From NCBI GenBank assembly GCA_025449115.1, contig JAHLKC010000018.1:186001-250000 (forward strand): a DNA stretch of 64,000 bases, given 5' to 3'. Shown piece after piece: positions 47,722 to 60,333 of the stretch (within the stretch, counting starts at the first letter, position 1; each line of letters opens with the position of its first letter). The notes beneath the pieces are model-generated. The model was not told the DNA's origin and ran no database searches. It worked only from the letters and a program-made list of their open reading frames with translations. This DNA is from Chytridium lagenaria. Its lineage: Eukaryota > Chytridiomycota > Chytridiomycetes > Chytridiales > Chytridiaceae. The position numbers and the translations under genes are program-made.

Positions 47722-48271
47722 AGGTGTTCAGACCGATGCTTTGCTTTTGCTTTTGCTTTTCTTTTATTTATTTATTTATTTTCATCAAATAATACACAAG
47801 ATTTGTGTAACTTATCAAATAAAGAAATAAAATTATTATTAACAATATAATAATAATAGCTGGATATTTTCCCTTGGGTTTTCCTTGGTTCCCAATTTAT
47901 TACAATAGTTGGGAGGCGGTAAGATAAATCATTGGACATTTCATCAAAATGTTAACGCTGGATGAAACTAAAATTGCTCTCCTCCTCCTCATCCTCCTCA
48001 TCCTCCTCCTCCTCCTCCTCCTCATCCTCCTCTCTCCTTCCTCCTCTCCTTCCTTATTCTTTCCACAAATCGAAAACGGTAAACCATCCAAGCACTGACT
48101 TTGTGCTGTTTCAAACCCGCTGTCGATCGTTTTCACTCAAAATAGATTCTGATCGCTGATACGATATGTGAACTCGATCCACAACATCATGAAATACAGA
48201 TCATTATCGTTGCGCTTGCGCTTGGTTTGGCTTTCTGAGAAAGAGAGTAGGTAAAGGAGCAGGACATACTT

Positions 48272-48341
48272 TCGAATAGCCTGTGGGCTCGGTTTTATGA
48301 TGCCGTTCGAATAGTCTGTGGGCTCGGTTTTATGATGCCGT
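48272..48341. repeat. 35-bp tandem duplication, two copies
   Basis: The unit starts TTCGAATAG and ends TGATGCCG. The two copies (48272-48306, 48307-48341) differ by one C/T change, so the duplication is recent. It lies in the spacer between the kinase genes. Confidence 0.9.
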
Positions 48342-49284
48342 TCAGCTGTATACTTACACTTCTGCCGAAATTTAACTAGGCAGAAGAGCCATTTTTGAAT
48401 TATAACAAGCAGCAACCGGTATCACACTGGAGCTAGCTGGCAGCATCGGCTGGTCCAACGTTGCGCCCTTAAGGAGTACCGTCCCTAACTCTCCCTTCAC
48501 GCATCCCCGGACTCGGTGGTCTCAGAAGCGCTCTAAATAGTTTCAGAAAATCGCGTGAAAGTGTGAAATAATATTATTTACCTTCAAGCATCTCCAACAG
48601 CGGAGTGTTGGGTAAACTGAGACAAAAGTTAATGAATTTCAAGTTTTTGTAAATAGATTTTGTAAACGCGATATTGTATTTACAAGTTAAAAAAGAACTA
48701 ATGGCATTCATAACATTCATCATTTTATCACAATCAACCTTCATGTCATAACATCTCCAACAACCTTGATTAATAAATATAAGACATTCAATTATATTCT
48801 TTTTTTTTTCTCCACACCAGAAAAACAACAAATATAAAAAACAAACAAAATAACAAGGATATGCGCCAAAAATCAAAAGAAACAAAAAAAAAATAGACCA
48901 GCATAACAAAAAAAAAAAAAGAACGTAAGACCATAGTATATAAAAGAGGGGTGATATATAATCAAAATATAAAAGTAGTTGGTGGTGGGGGGGGCTGTTA
49001 AAAGGGGTGGGGTACATTGAACCAAGAATCAAACAAAAAAAATGAGTTGAGGTTTGGAGAGGAAATTAATTATTAAAACAGGAATGGGATGGTGGTGGAT
49101 GGAAACTATAAAAAAGTATAAGAAAACATGCACGACAACCCAGAGTAGAGCACGAAAAAAAATATAAAAAAGAAACGATTAAAAAAAAAAAAAAGGTGGA
49201 GGGTTTAAGAAGAGAATCAGTGTTTTCAATAAGCGACAACAGGAGAAAAACAAAAATAACAACAGAAGAGTCATCATAAATATC

Positions 49285-52200
49285 TCAAACCCCTTCAACA
49301 GGTGACGAAGGTATCATAAACGACAACATCGCCCCCCTCCACATCTCCTCCTCCTCCTCCCCGCCAACCCCCATCCCCATCCCCATATCACACCAACCCC
49401 CCTCTGCCCACCCCCTCAAAGCCGGCCCAGCAACAGCCTTCACCTCTCCTCCCATAACCTCAGCAAGATGTTTCCCCACAATCAATCCAAGCGCCGGTCC
49501 AACCCCAACATCTCCCCAGACTCCAGCCCAGCTCGATCAAACAAACACTCTGCCTCATCCTCCGTCAACGTTGGGCCATTGTCCTGCGACGTCACCGTGA
49601 TCCACAGTGACCCGTCATGCGACAATGACGCATCAAGACCTATCGTCACCGTCCGTGGATGCGGGGGAACTGGAGACGACGACCCCGCCCTCATGGGGGG
49701 TGGAAGATTTAACACAGATGCCGACACCTCCTCCGCCTCATCCACTCGATGCGTCATAGTAGTGCCAAAAGAAGTTCCCGGCATTGCTGTCAAATGCATA
49801 GGCGGCGGCACAGACCGACCCTCATCATCCAAATAATACGGATCAAACCCGCCAGCTCCATCATGAAGTCGATGATGCGGTACAGGATAAGCATGATGAG
49901 GATCCGGTTCCACCTCTGTCGTTTTCCGTTCCCTCTTCTTCTTCCCCTTCACCGGAACCTGCGGCATAGAAGCCCGATGGATCGAAAACGCCACCAAGCT
50001 CGTGATAGCTTGTTCAAAGCGTCCCCTATCAGCCGCGATCCACAAATCATCCACCGGAACATTCAAACGAACCCCAACACCCATATCCTGAGCGCGTGGA
50101 GCGAGTCTCCCCGCAACATCAAGAGGACGCGTTTAGGGTCAAAGCGGGTAGGGAAGAGACGGAGGCTTTGTTTTTCAATTCGAGAAAGATCGAGGACATC
50201 GTCAATGACGGACCGGGAACGGTCAAGACATTCAGCAATGGCGACGATGGATTTCATGTCTTCTTCGAGATAGGCACGGAACGAGTCAATCACAGTAGGG
50301 TCGATGGACGTAGAGGGGTCACGTCGAAGACGTTTGGTGCGAGGGCGGAACGAGATGAAGGAGGTGACGAGGATTGTCCACTCGTAGCATTCTGCTGATG
50401 CGTTGACGAAATCCCCACAGGACCCATATCCGGTGAAGGATAAGAAGACCTCACCCCACTATCACTCCCACTTCCAGCACCACCTCCAACCGCCCCGTCC
50501 TGATTTTCCGCCATAGCCGCTGCCGATTCCGCCACCTCCTTTGCCCTAAAAAACGCACTCTCAACCAAGCTATACAGCCGACTCCTCTCCCTCATGCTCT
50601 GCTCCAAAAGCCACACACTCCCAATTATCCCCGTCAAAGGATCCCTCAATTCCCTCCCAATCAGCCTCGCAAACCTCTCACTCTCCCTACACGCCCGATC
50701 AGCGGCCGCCATCGTCGACGCCGCATAATCAGAGACAGGCGATAAAGCATTCATCGTCATCACCGGAACATTCGATACATGCGCAGAGGATGTCGCGGTG
50801 ATTGCTCCAACCAAACCGCCAGAGGCAATCCACCGTCTCTGCGCATTCGTCTCATGAGCGGCAACAGCAGAAGCTACAGCGAGACTCGTATCAACCCCAG
50901 CCGTCTCCTCAAAGGGCAAAAACGCAAACGTTGATATCCATTGTCCCCTACTCCCATCCCACTCCCTTCTCACAAGTCTCACAGCAACGACAAAAAACTC
51001 CCCTACCGATGTCCTTGCATCCATCCTTCCCTTCATCAATTTCCTAACTACTCTGATCAACTGTATCCCCGTGTTTCTCCAACACTCACAACCCCAATCT
51101 CCTCCCCAACACCACCCGACACAGACCCATCTCCAGTCGGCACAGCCATCCCATACAAAAACGCCACAAGCCGTTCCCCATCCTCCGGATGCACGCATTC
51201 CCTCACCCACTCCAACCCTTCAATCTCGCCCTCCCCATCCCCACACACCCCCATCATCCATCCAAGGGCAGGTGTGGCCCTCGCCACAGCCCCACTGCCC
51301 TCAAACTTCTCAAACCAAGTCCTCCTAGCTTTAGGCGACGAAGGTGACGCCGATGCTGAAGGATGCGTTGATGTGCACCTGCTGAGCGGGAACGACAGAC
51401 ACAGGAATGGTGTGGAAAACGTGGATAACGCGTCAATGAGCCTATCGCGGGCATCGAGGCGATCGTCTTCGGTGTTGGCGTCTTCGTCCTCTTCAGGGTC
51501 GGTTTCCATGCGCTCCTGGATATGGAGGCGGCGTTTTCTTGTAGATGGAGACACGCGATGGGAATTCAATGGTGCGGGAAGGTGGGTGCGGGTGTTGGAG
51601 ACGGAACATGTGGTGGACGAGGATGAGGACGAGGAGGATGAGCGTGTAGATGTTTCAGTAAGGATGGATTCAATCGAAGACGACGACCCCCGGCGTCCTC
51701 TTAGCTCGTGTGCAAGATCATGGAACGAAAAGGCGCGTGCGTTGGTAGCACCCATGATCCCATCGTGTGCTGCGGCTTGTAATAGCAAACTGGTAGTAGT
51801 AGTTGAAATCTTTGTGGAAACAAGAGAAAAGAAAATGCATGCGTTTTGTCAATGGTGGGATCGTTTACATGAAATGTAATCAATGTATGACATTCACCAA
51901 CCTGTAATGAATCCTTAACCCTGCTGTTTACAACAAACGCCAAGGCAACAATATCATCCCCCAAAGCCTCTGAGCCCCCTAAATCCGTGATGACATGAAC
52001 TCTACGAAACAAAGCAGCCTTTTCCTCCACCGTTGCCATAATCTTTGCGTCGCCCATCCTGGTACGCTGTGCTCGTTACTTGATGTATCTATTAATTTTA
52101 AAGAAACAAAACCAATGTTAAATAAATTGTAAAGAAACCAATGGAATCTGCCCTAATAATTTCTGATGGTACCTAAACTCTTCACTGGTCACAAACAAAT

Positions 52201-52717
52201 AAAATTTGCAAAATGTTTTCTGTGGAGCGCCCACCGAATGAAAAAAAGGGAAAGGGACTAGAACCTGAGCTTCCCCTTTAGTTCCTTCATGCTTTGCACC
52301 AAAACCACCATTTCCCCTCCAATAAGAAACCGTGAAAGTTCTGCTTAAAAAAATATACAGAAATAAAGGGAGGCAGGGGTGGAGCAGGCAGGCAGGCAGC
52401 CAGGCGAGAAAGACGCCCAAAGAACTACTTCAAATACATAACTCACCTTCTTGGGCCAAGCGATTGCTCCATAGCAGTGTCGACGAGTCGAATATGCTGA
52501 TGGGGGTTGAAAAGATGGTGGGAAGATGGGATTTTATGTGGGACATGGTGGATGGGAGAAGACTGAGGATGAGTGTTTCATCAGATCCTGGGATGGTGGT
52601 GCTGTGAAGTTTTTCACGGATGAAGGCAATGGTTGCGTCCATAGACATGCGATGTGGTGACATTGGAAAAGCGATGGGATGATGGTCTGAGGGTGGTGGA
52701 GCGGAGGTTGGATCCAT
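49285..52717 (-). CDS. Degenerate PAS/histidine-kinase paralogue (HK2) lacking key catalytic residues
   Basis: The layout is the same as HK1. The exon at 52717 (MDPTSAPPPSDHHPIAFPMS) ends near FDSSTLLWSNRLAQE, matching FDSSAFIAW of HK1. Then come RRVHVITDLGGSEALGDDIV, Ser-rich and PAS-like regions (WVRECVHPEDGERLVAFLYG), and the HisKA region ERFARLIGRELRDPLTGIIG, where Arg (AGG) stands at the place of the phospho-acceptor His. The region VIDSFRAYLEEDMKSIVAIA follows. In the ATPase part the N-box is AITSLVAFSIH (Phe for Asn), G1 reads QDNGPTL (second Gly lost), and G2 ALGLIVGKHLAEVMGG keeps part of its shape. The stop is at 49285. Frame changes lie near 50300 and 50125. It is either a pseudokinase or a decaying duplicate. 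The long Ser/Pro-rich insertions argue neither way. Confidence 0.75.
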
Positions 52718-54915
52718 GATAGTAAGAGGTAATATAAGACGAAAGTACGGGTTGTGAGTCTCTCAATGCGGTGAAATCTTGCTGCTGATTGTGTTGTTTT
52801 GTGTTCTTTTTTTTTTGTCTTAAAACGTAAATAGATGAGGTTTGAAAGTGAAGCGCCTCGTCGTAGGTTTTGGTGAGTGAAGATAAAGATATGGGGAGGG
52901 ACGGGAGTGAGAGAGCGAGACGAACAGCTGGATGTGTGTTTAATGATGAGCGAGGGAGTAAGGAATTGGGAGTAGGTTTAGAGACGGAATACAATGAAGT
53001 CTATCTGAGGCAATTCACTTGACTGCAACCTCTTTGACGTATAGATGGTATCGGATGGGGATGGGATGGACGGATGGATGGGATAAAGGATGGAAGGAAG
53101 GAATGGGGGCAGAAAAAAGTAACGAAAAGGACGAACCACCAATTCAGCGGGGTTTTCAAGAACAAGAATTCTTTTGTCAATATGAAATAATATGCCAGAC
53201 AGAGAAGCATGATTATTGTTATTTATTAGGTTTATAATTAATTATTAGCATAATAATTTGGTGCTTTAACAAACAAAATGACGGTAAAGTGATAAGCTTT
53301 TGCAGGTATTTAATTACTTTTTAACTTTAAAAAAATGCATACACATAAATGGCATACTTTTCAGCTTTGAGTGAATACTTCATAAATGTGTTTTGGTACT
53401 GAATATGGACATGAGACGTCGGACTCTTCACGTCTCCCTCATCGCATCTCATGTTCCATGCCATTCCATTCTTTTCTGTTCTGTTCTATTCTGTTCTTTA
53501 CATTTGTTATTCTTCTCTAAAGCATAAATGCGTAGTTCAAAGTAAATGATGTGCAAACAGAAAAAAGACTGTGAGGTTCTTGAGGGTGAGAAAGATATAA
53601 AGGGGAGGTGCTGCTGCTTGGCTCTTTCCACAAAAATGGTGCCCAAAAAGAAAAAAGTAAAACGTAAAACAGACAAGAAAAATAAAAAATAATATTAATA
53701 TCATGCATAGTTACACGAGCTAAGCGTTACCGTGTCTCGTGATGCCTGGTTGATGCCTTAAATGGCCTAATAAAGGCGGTAAGTATTTTGATTGGCTGGC
53801 TAATCTCTCTCAAAACTCTTTTTTTTTTGTTTGTTTCCCTTTAACATAATTTTCAGTTAGTGTATGGGATAACAATGGGATACTGAACACTTTCCTACAA
53901 ATATGTGATCTATTTGGATATACGCCTGTCTCCCAACATACATACTCACTATATAAAAAGCGGAGCAGGGGCACCATTTAAAAGGTAGACTGGGGGTGGG
54001 GACTTTCAACCGTTGAGGAGACACTTGTGGGATGCTGCTGAGAGCCTCATTTTGAAGGCGGAGAGATTTGTGCAGACGTTGTAAAGAGTTCTGTCCCACA
54101 GTCTGGTTTTTAAAGGCCCATTTGTATGCCTCAATTGAATTTCATTAATCTGTATTTTTAAAGCAGTGAATTTTCTGAGTCCATCGCAACGCCCATATGT
54201 CAGATTACTCACTTATAATACATCATAACCAAGAACGTGTCTACCCTCGCTGACCTGAATGCTTTCCTTCGGATGTCACAAACATTTGCTCTTACATCGC
54301 CGCGGTAACAATTTTAATGCGATGATGATACGATTCCCAAATATATTCAACTATAGTACCCACACACAGATAAGTTCCTACATGGGTATGGGCAACTCAT
54401 GGAGTTTGCATCCAGCACCACCATCTGCGGCATCCATTTAAAGTGAAAAACATTTGACTCTCAAAGTCGCCAAAACTTAAAATCTATCATCTCTCTACGT
54501 TCCTAAAAAGATATCAAACCTGACATTCTTGGGAGATGTAACGTGTACGCACATTCACGGGTCCGTGCTATTCAAAAATCGTGTTGATCAGAGGCTAATT
54601 CGCGACAGTTTTTTTGTTAGGACTTATAAGTGAAAAAGGAGACGCAAAGATGGGGTACCCAAGTGGAATTGATTGTCAACACTCCATTGAGTGATTAAGG
54701 ATCTGGGTACTTTTTTACTAACGAAAAAATGCATAACTATGGGGTAAAGCAATAGATCATATTGGGAACGAAGATTTTGGAAGGATTGGGAAAAAAGGTT
54801 CGAGGATGTTCGAGAGATCAGTGATGTTATTGAATTATACCACTACGAATTAAAAAGGAGTGAGTCAATAATTAGTCTAAATATGACAAAGTTAAAAGAA
54901 CTACGTACGAACTCG
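52718..54915. other. Intergenic region, no gene recognised
   Basis: This region lies between HK2 and the copia remnant. It includes a GGATGG-rich stretch (53055-53110), AT-rich DNA and a few short frames without recognisable protein. The 5' flank of HK2 occupies the first few hundred bases. Confidence 0.5.
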
Positions 54916-55384
54916 TGTGAAATATTCAATGTATTCATATTTCACCATAGCATATTTCAAGGATGCTATACGTGCGGATTTTCTTTTTACCAGTCCTGTC
55001 CCCGCGCTACCGAGTTCTCTTTGGACTCGTCAAAGTAAGTCTTTTACTTGCCTTGTACGGTATTTGGGTTTTCTCATGGGTATTGTATATGTCGCATCAG
55101 GTTTTCCATACTTACCGCCCTTTTGTATCTTGGGACATTGAATATCTTTAGTTATTCTCCTCCCTTCCCGCGCTCTCTTATACCATTTTTACATGTTTAT
55201 TTATTATTTGGTTCTGTTTATTATGAACGTGTAGGTTAAACAATTAATGAGAGAGAAGTTGCCAATGTAAGATTTGGTAAATAACCTAAATCTTAAAGCG
55301 GTACAAAACAAGGCCTATTTACAGGCCCACAAACAGGAACACTTAATGGAAGCAACATAAAAAAAGGTTCTAAATCAAATATTC
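54916..55384 (-). repeat. Probable LTR of copia element D
   Basis: On the + strand it starts TGTGAAATATTC at 54916. It ends before TTCCTCCTCATTAAG, the complement of a polypurine tract. The minus strand would read TGATTTAGAACC..GAATATTTCACA. Its outer end TGTGAAATATT matches the start of element E, and AATTAATGAGAGAGAAGTTG near 55235 resembles a block inside E. The borders are approximate and no second LTR was found. Confidence 0.5.
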
Positions 55385-57000
55385 CTCCTCATTAAGTGTT
55401 CTCATGTTTAAGGATGCACTAGCCCAATTTGAGAATGGCCGAACTTCGGAATATTAACTTGAGTAAGGCTTTTGTGAACACATTGGCAATATTCTTCTGG
55501 GTCTCAATATAGTTGACCACAGATTCCTTGTTCGCCACGACTTCTCGAACCATACAATATTTGATGTCCAAATGTCTGGTTTTGTCACAGTGAGTCGGGT
55601 CGCGAGCATTTGAAATCGTTGCCGTTTATCACATAGAATCTCAGTGGGGCAGTCATGAAGGAATCAAGCTCTACGGGAATCTTCCGCAGCCATTGTACTT
55701 CTTTCAACTCAGAGTGTAAGGCTACTAATTCTGCCGTCATCGTACTATAATCCAAAACCAATTTTTACTTTTCTAACTTAAATGTAACAGCCGCACCAGC
55801 CAGGAGGTTAACAAATCCTAAGGTTGACCGAAGAGTTTGCGCGCATCCAGTCAGGTTAGAGTCTGTGTACGCACAAATAGAGATGCCGGCTGGAGAGTCT
55901 GGTTTGAATACTAGACGAATGTCCACCAAATTATTCAGGTATCCCAACAAGTGCTGAGTCGCTTTCCAGTGCATGGGTGTGGCTTGGAATAGAAACGTGC
56001 GAGCTTACTACCTGCAAAGGCGATACCAGGACGCCAACCATAGGCCAGGTAAAGGAGTTTGCCAATGCATGATAGCACGGTAGTCTATGTCCTTCATCTC
56101 TTGTCACTCTGTTTAGGTAAGATCTTGCAAAAAATCAAAGTCCGCAGGTTGATCCACCATCATGGGAACAGCCACTGGATGTACTTTGATGGAATTCAGT
56201 GGTCTTCAACAATCTGTCTTGCAAAAACCAATTGATCCAGAATCTCATTTTCGCCGTCATGGAAGATGGTCATGCCAAAAAACTCCCGTTTATCAGTAGT
56301 ATTGTTTTAGAGTGAATTTAGTATTGATAGCCGCAATAAGGCGTAGAACTTCAGATTCCACCGCCTAGTTGTATATAATTGTTTAAGGTTGTCAACGTAC
56401 AAGTAGAGATAAATCCAGTGATCACCCATCTGTTTGACAAAAGGCATGGGTCATTCTGACTGACACAAAGACCCAGCATAACCAAAAGGCTAGAAACATC
56501 TTTGTACCAGAGACAAAGGACTTGACGAATGCCATTGCTTTTAAAATCTCGGCCACCAACCCAGCAGCTGCGGGAGTTTCAATTCCTTGGAGTTGTTGCA
56601 TATAGAGGCCACCGTCAGCATTGACTTTAGAGTTTAAGAAAGCACTATTAAAGTCTCCTTGCCAAGTTTGCATTTGCCGTTGGGCTTTGATCGCAAATAA
56701 GAGCCAAAAGGCGTTAAGAGACCTTGTTGGTGACCATATTTCCATGAAAGCCACTCCAGAAAATTGATAACAGCCGTAGGTGATGGCGCAGGATTTAAAT
56801 GTTTCCATTTTGTGAAGTTCTGTTGGCTCCCCATCATTCAAGCCTTCACCATGCATGATGGAGATAGATTTCACTGTGCCGCGCCGTGATTCATCCTGTA
56901 GGTACTCCAAGTTGAAATCTTGGCCACAGCTCCTCTTTTGCTGAGGCAAGGAGTTAGGTGTGCTGTACGTCATCTTTGCTCTAACACTGCTCATTATGTA
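55385..57000 (-). pseudogene. Pol remnant of copia element D (RT and RNase H)
   Basis: On the minus strand, RT pieces lie at 56994-56422 (IKAQRQMQTWQGDFNSAFLN, LYMQQLQGIETP). RNase H pieces lie at 55974-55765 (MHWKATQHLLGYLNNL, ICAYTDSNLTGCAQTLRSTL, GFVNLLAGAAVTFK). Gag and integrase are missing and the frame is broken in many places. The sequence is clearly different from families A, B and C, so a fourth copia lineage is present. Confidence 0.8.
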
Positions 57001-60000
57001 AAAAGCGCAATAAAGAAGGAAAATAAACCAAAACGGTAACTTAAGCTAGGATCACACAAGTTTAATTGGATGAGGCTACAAGCAGGGAATTCATCCCACT
57101 TTAAGGATAATTGACCTTCACAATCACCTGTAAGGTGTTTTAATGCTTTCCTGCTTCCTTCCTTGTCTGTCTGTGGCTCCTCTCTTGTCAAGGACAAAAA
57201 AGTATTACTTAAGTGGTTTATTGGAGAAGGTCTTTGTAGGGGGTTGTGCCATGAAGGCGTAATAACTCTGGTTACCCATGCTCAGACTCAGTTGCTGTGA
57301 CCTAGCGTTGCAGCACCCTCAGCAATGTCCCATCCTTAAACGCTTCACAAGATACTCAAAAAAAATATGCAATGAAAGGGTAGGGAGAGCACAGCACAAG
57401 GCTGGCCTGGAACCGGGTCTTTTTGGGTGTCATAAATCTATTCAAGTTTTGCTCAATCTCTAATTTACAAAATACAATCATGGGGGATATATAAACAAGA
57501 CGAACCACAAGATACACTGTTAAAGTCCAATATCATTATTGACGCGTCACCCACCTTTTTCCTTTGACGCGCCATTATAGTTATTTTTCATCGCGCTTGT
57601 TTTCATTTGTCCTTTTACCCTCTACCCTTTTCCTTTATCCCAATGACGTTTCTTTGTCATGGGATGTTCCTCGGAATATTCTTTAATGGGCTGACTACCC
57701 ATCGTTCCGTTATCAGTTTCATTTTTGTTATATGTTTCTTCATTCACATTATTTTGGGGCATGATGTTATTGTTTAAAGATGTATTTTTATATATGTTTT
57801 ATCCGTTAGTTTACGGAGGCTTACGGGAAGTGTAATGGATGATGTAATTGTTCCTTTTGGTATAAAAGGACAATGGTTTTATTACATGTAAAGGTTTACT
57901 CGATTTTTATTGAATGAAGAAAGAACAAATTAATCACAAACGTTTTAGGGTGTGTTACCTTACCCTGTCCGGGGGCAATTGCCCGCTGTGAATTCTTTAT
58001 TATTTTTACACTCTTTTGTTCCAAGTGCTTCAACATATACAACATAAATGCAAGCCCACCTTCAACTCTGCAGACCATAGGTCTCCACGCGCAAAAGAAA
58101 GGGGCTCATGTAGCCATGCGGGGTAGATAAGAAGGGGAGAGACAAAGGGTAACTGGATGTACGGTCATTAACAAACGACCGTAGAGCTACAAGTACTTAC
58201 ACACTTGTGCCTGTTCAGTGGAGTTGCTTCATAACTTTGCTATACCTTGATCAACGATGATATAATAGACCTTAAGGGTTGCAAGTTGTCACCTTATGGA
58301 CTGATGGTATATAGAATTTCTATTTATGAATTTTTGCGTTTCTGTGTATCCTTCCAGTAGAATGAGTTATAAAGCTATTGTGCGGCCTTTCAAGAATCAG
58401 CTTCAAAAAAATCAGATCTGTCTGGGGCATAGGACGCTATGCAATATCCGTTATTCTTTCCATTTAACAATCAAGCATGGTCTCCTAATGTTCTAAATAG
58501 TCAAAACAAAAAGGTCACACGTTGTGATTACTATGGTTACAAGCTGAAATTTTGAGAGGTGTCCACGTCATCCATTAGTAACTAATGATTTCCAAGGTGC
58601 CTTTGATGATGATTCAGACTTCTGAAATACCACAAAATCTAGCGGGGCCTTTCCAAATCGCTGTAAATCAAAATAAAAATATGCATTGCTTTCACAAAGG
58701 AGAAACCTGTACAGTTTTATAGGCTGCACTGCCAATCATCATTGAGCTCCTCTTACTTCAGCTCTAGAAGTTTAAGTAGTATCTGATACCTTCTACTGGT
58801 ACCAGAAACCTGTTTACCATACATAAAATTGAGTGAGCATGACAAAGATAAACAACGTAACCATATCTTCAGATACGTGGTGGGAGGCCGTAGTTTCAAT
58901 TCAGCATATGTGATATTTGAGCTATAAAAGTACAAACAGGCAAGGGGGAAAAAAGCCAATTATTGTTAAAGAAAGGAAGTTACGGTGAACAATCTGGTAT
59001 TGAACCAGGCAGCTAAAGTCTGATCTCTATACGCATACTCATTTTGTCGTGCTAAACCTGGTGGTTTTGTTAAAGAAATAGCTTAAACGTCCTTCTCAAT
59101 TTCAATGTAGACGTCAAGCTCAAAGAATCAGGATTATACAATGTGAACTTTTTACAGCTTTGATCTTTTTTGCAATTGTTTGGAGTAGTCATTGTCAGAC
59201 CTAGTGGCGGGACCGGAAGGGTATAAAAGGCGGAGTTGTCACACCTGTAAACCTTAGCTCTTTGTTACAATTTCAACAAGTATGAGGCATGGTTGTTCTG
59301 AAGAAATAATGTGGGGGATGTATGGCCAAGATAAGGTTAATCAAGAAACTCTTTGTTACGATTTCAAATGCTTTTTCACTTAAATTCACAATATGAAAAT
59401 CTTAAATTACAGCTTACAGTAGTGCGAGATTATATAATAACCTCTGGGAGAGGCATGAATGTGTTCCTTATAAAGACGTCACACCATTATTATAATACAT
59501 TGTTTGTATTCCATTCTTTTTGCTTTTGGGGGTTTCACAGAATTTTCCCCCATAAATACAAGAGAGGTATTTACAAGAAAGATATTCATTGAAGGAGGGC
59601 AGTTTCTGTAATATACCACTGTATGGCATGCTCCTGCGTTGGGCAAGATGCCTTTAGTCATTTGATTCACCTTTAGACTATTAATTATTAGTTGGTATTT
59701 GTACACTACTGAAGTCCTGGATTGAGCCGTCTGCACCTTCAAGCCAACCAGGGGTTGGCTGTGCTATCACCGTTCCATTTATCTTCATATGGTGTGTTGA
59801 GTTGCACTTTAAGGTGCTTGGGAAACTGTGATCTGAATCAGGTCGGTCTAAGAAGACACGTGCCTCAAGGGCATAATTCCTTCAAAGTTTTAGTCAGTAT
59901 TTTATTGTCAACTGCTATGATGTGTCATCCAGTTGCCTGCAGTGGGATTGCGGCATGAGCGGGGCCCTGGATGGATGAGATCGAGATAGATCATATTAAA

Positions 60001-60260
60001 ATGGTTATTAGAGTCCTGGTGCACTCCTTGGAGTGGAATGGAATCCTTTCTCGTAGGTCCCTTTCCCCAATTTGCTTTAGATCTAGTCAATACGCACTTT
60101 CTCTTCTCTTTAACCTTAATTACTTATGATTATAACAAAAAACCACAACAATTTAATCCCGCTTCATTAACAACAGATTAGGGCTTGACTCTTAATATAA
60201 AAGTACCCTATTATGTGACTCTCTACCTCTGTATGCTGGCGCTAAGCAGAGGAGACCATC
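57001..60260. other. Gene-poor region with transposon-like promoter motifs
   Basis: No protein-coding exon was recognised. TATAAAAGG boxes occur near 57861 and 59222, each in a context that resembles an LTR promoter (57540-58080 and about 59180-59290). No paired repeat or target duplication was found to prove either one. Scattered short frames show no known family. Confidence 0.45.
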
Positions 60261-60333
60261 GGAACGCTTCCAAAACCCCACTTTTGAGAAATTTTGGGGT
60301 TGCTAAATTTGTTTGCAAAATGCCGAGACGATT

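Larger units (their letters stand above)
47118..49284. other. Repeat-rich spacer between the two histidine-kinase genes
   Basis: No supported gene lies here. It holds (CAG)9 at 47394-47420, a run of TTTA units at about 47669-47721 and again near 47764, TCC-rich DNA at 47978-48050, and a 35-bp tandem duplication at 48272-48341. A GC-rich island at about 48425-48535 stands out from the AT-rich surroundings and has no recognised product. The promoter of HK1 must lie in the first few hundred bases. Confidence 0.6.

Noticed and set aside
47669..47780. TTTA runs as a possible replication origin or attachment site
   Set aside because: It is plain microsatellite DNA, with no associated genes or dyad symmetry.
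48574..49032. Minus-strand 152-codon frame with many Phe, Leu and Tyr
   Set aside because: It comes from low-complexity A/T-rich DNA with homopolymers. The hydrophobic run is a by-product of TTT/TTA codons and no family pattern is visible.
50941..51879. Plus-strand frame of 312 codons opposite HK2
   Set aside because: It is Pro/Ser-rich and mirrors the Ser/Gly/Val-rich antisense of the HK2 exons. The minus-strand PAS and HisKA motifs decide the strand.
58985..59060. tRNA-like B-box (GGTTCAATACC on the minus strand)
   Set aside because: No matching A-box, acceptor stem or anticodon stem could be drawn; a chance match is more likely.
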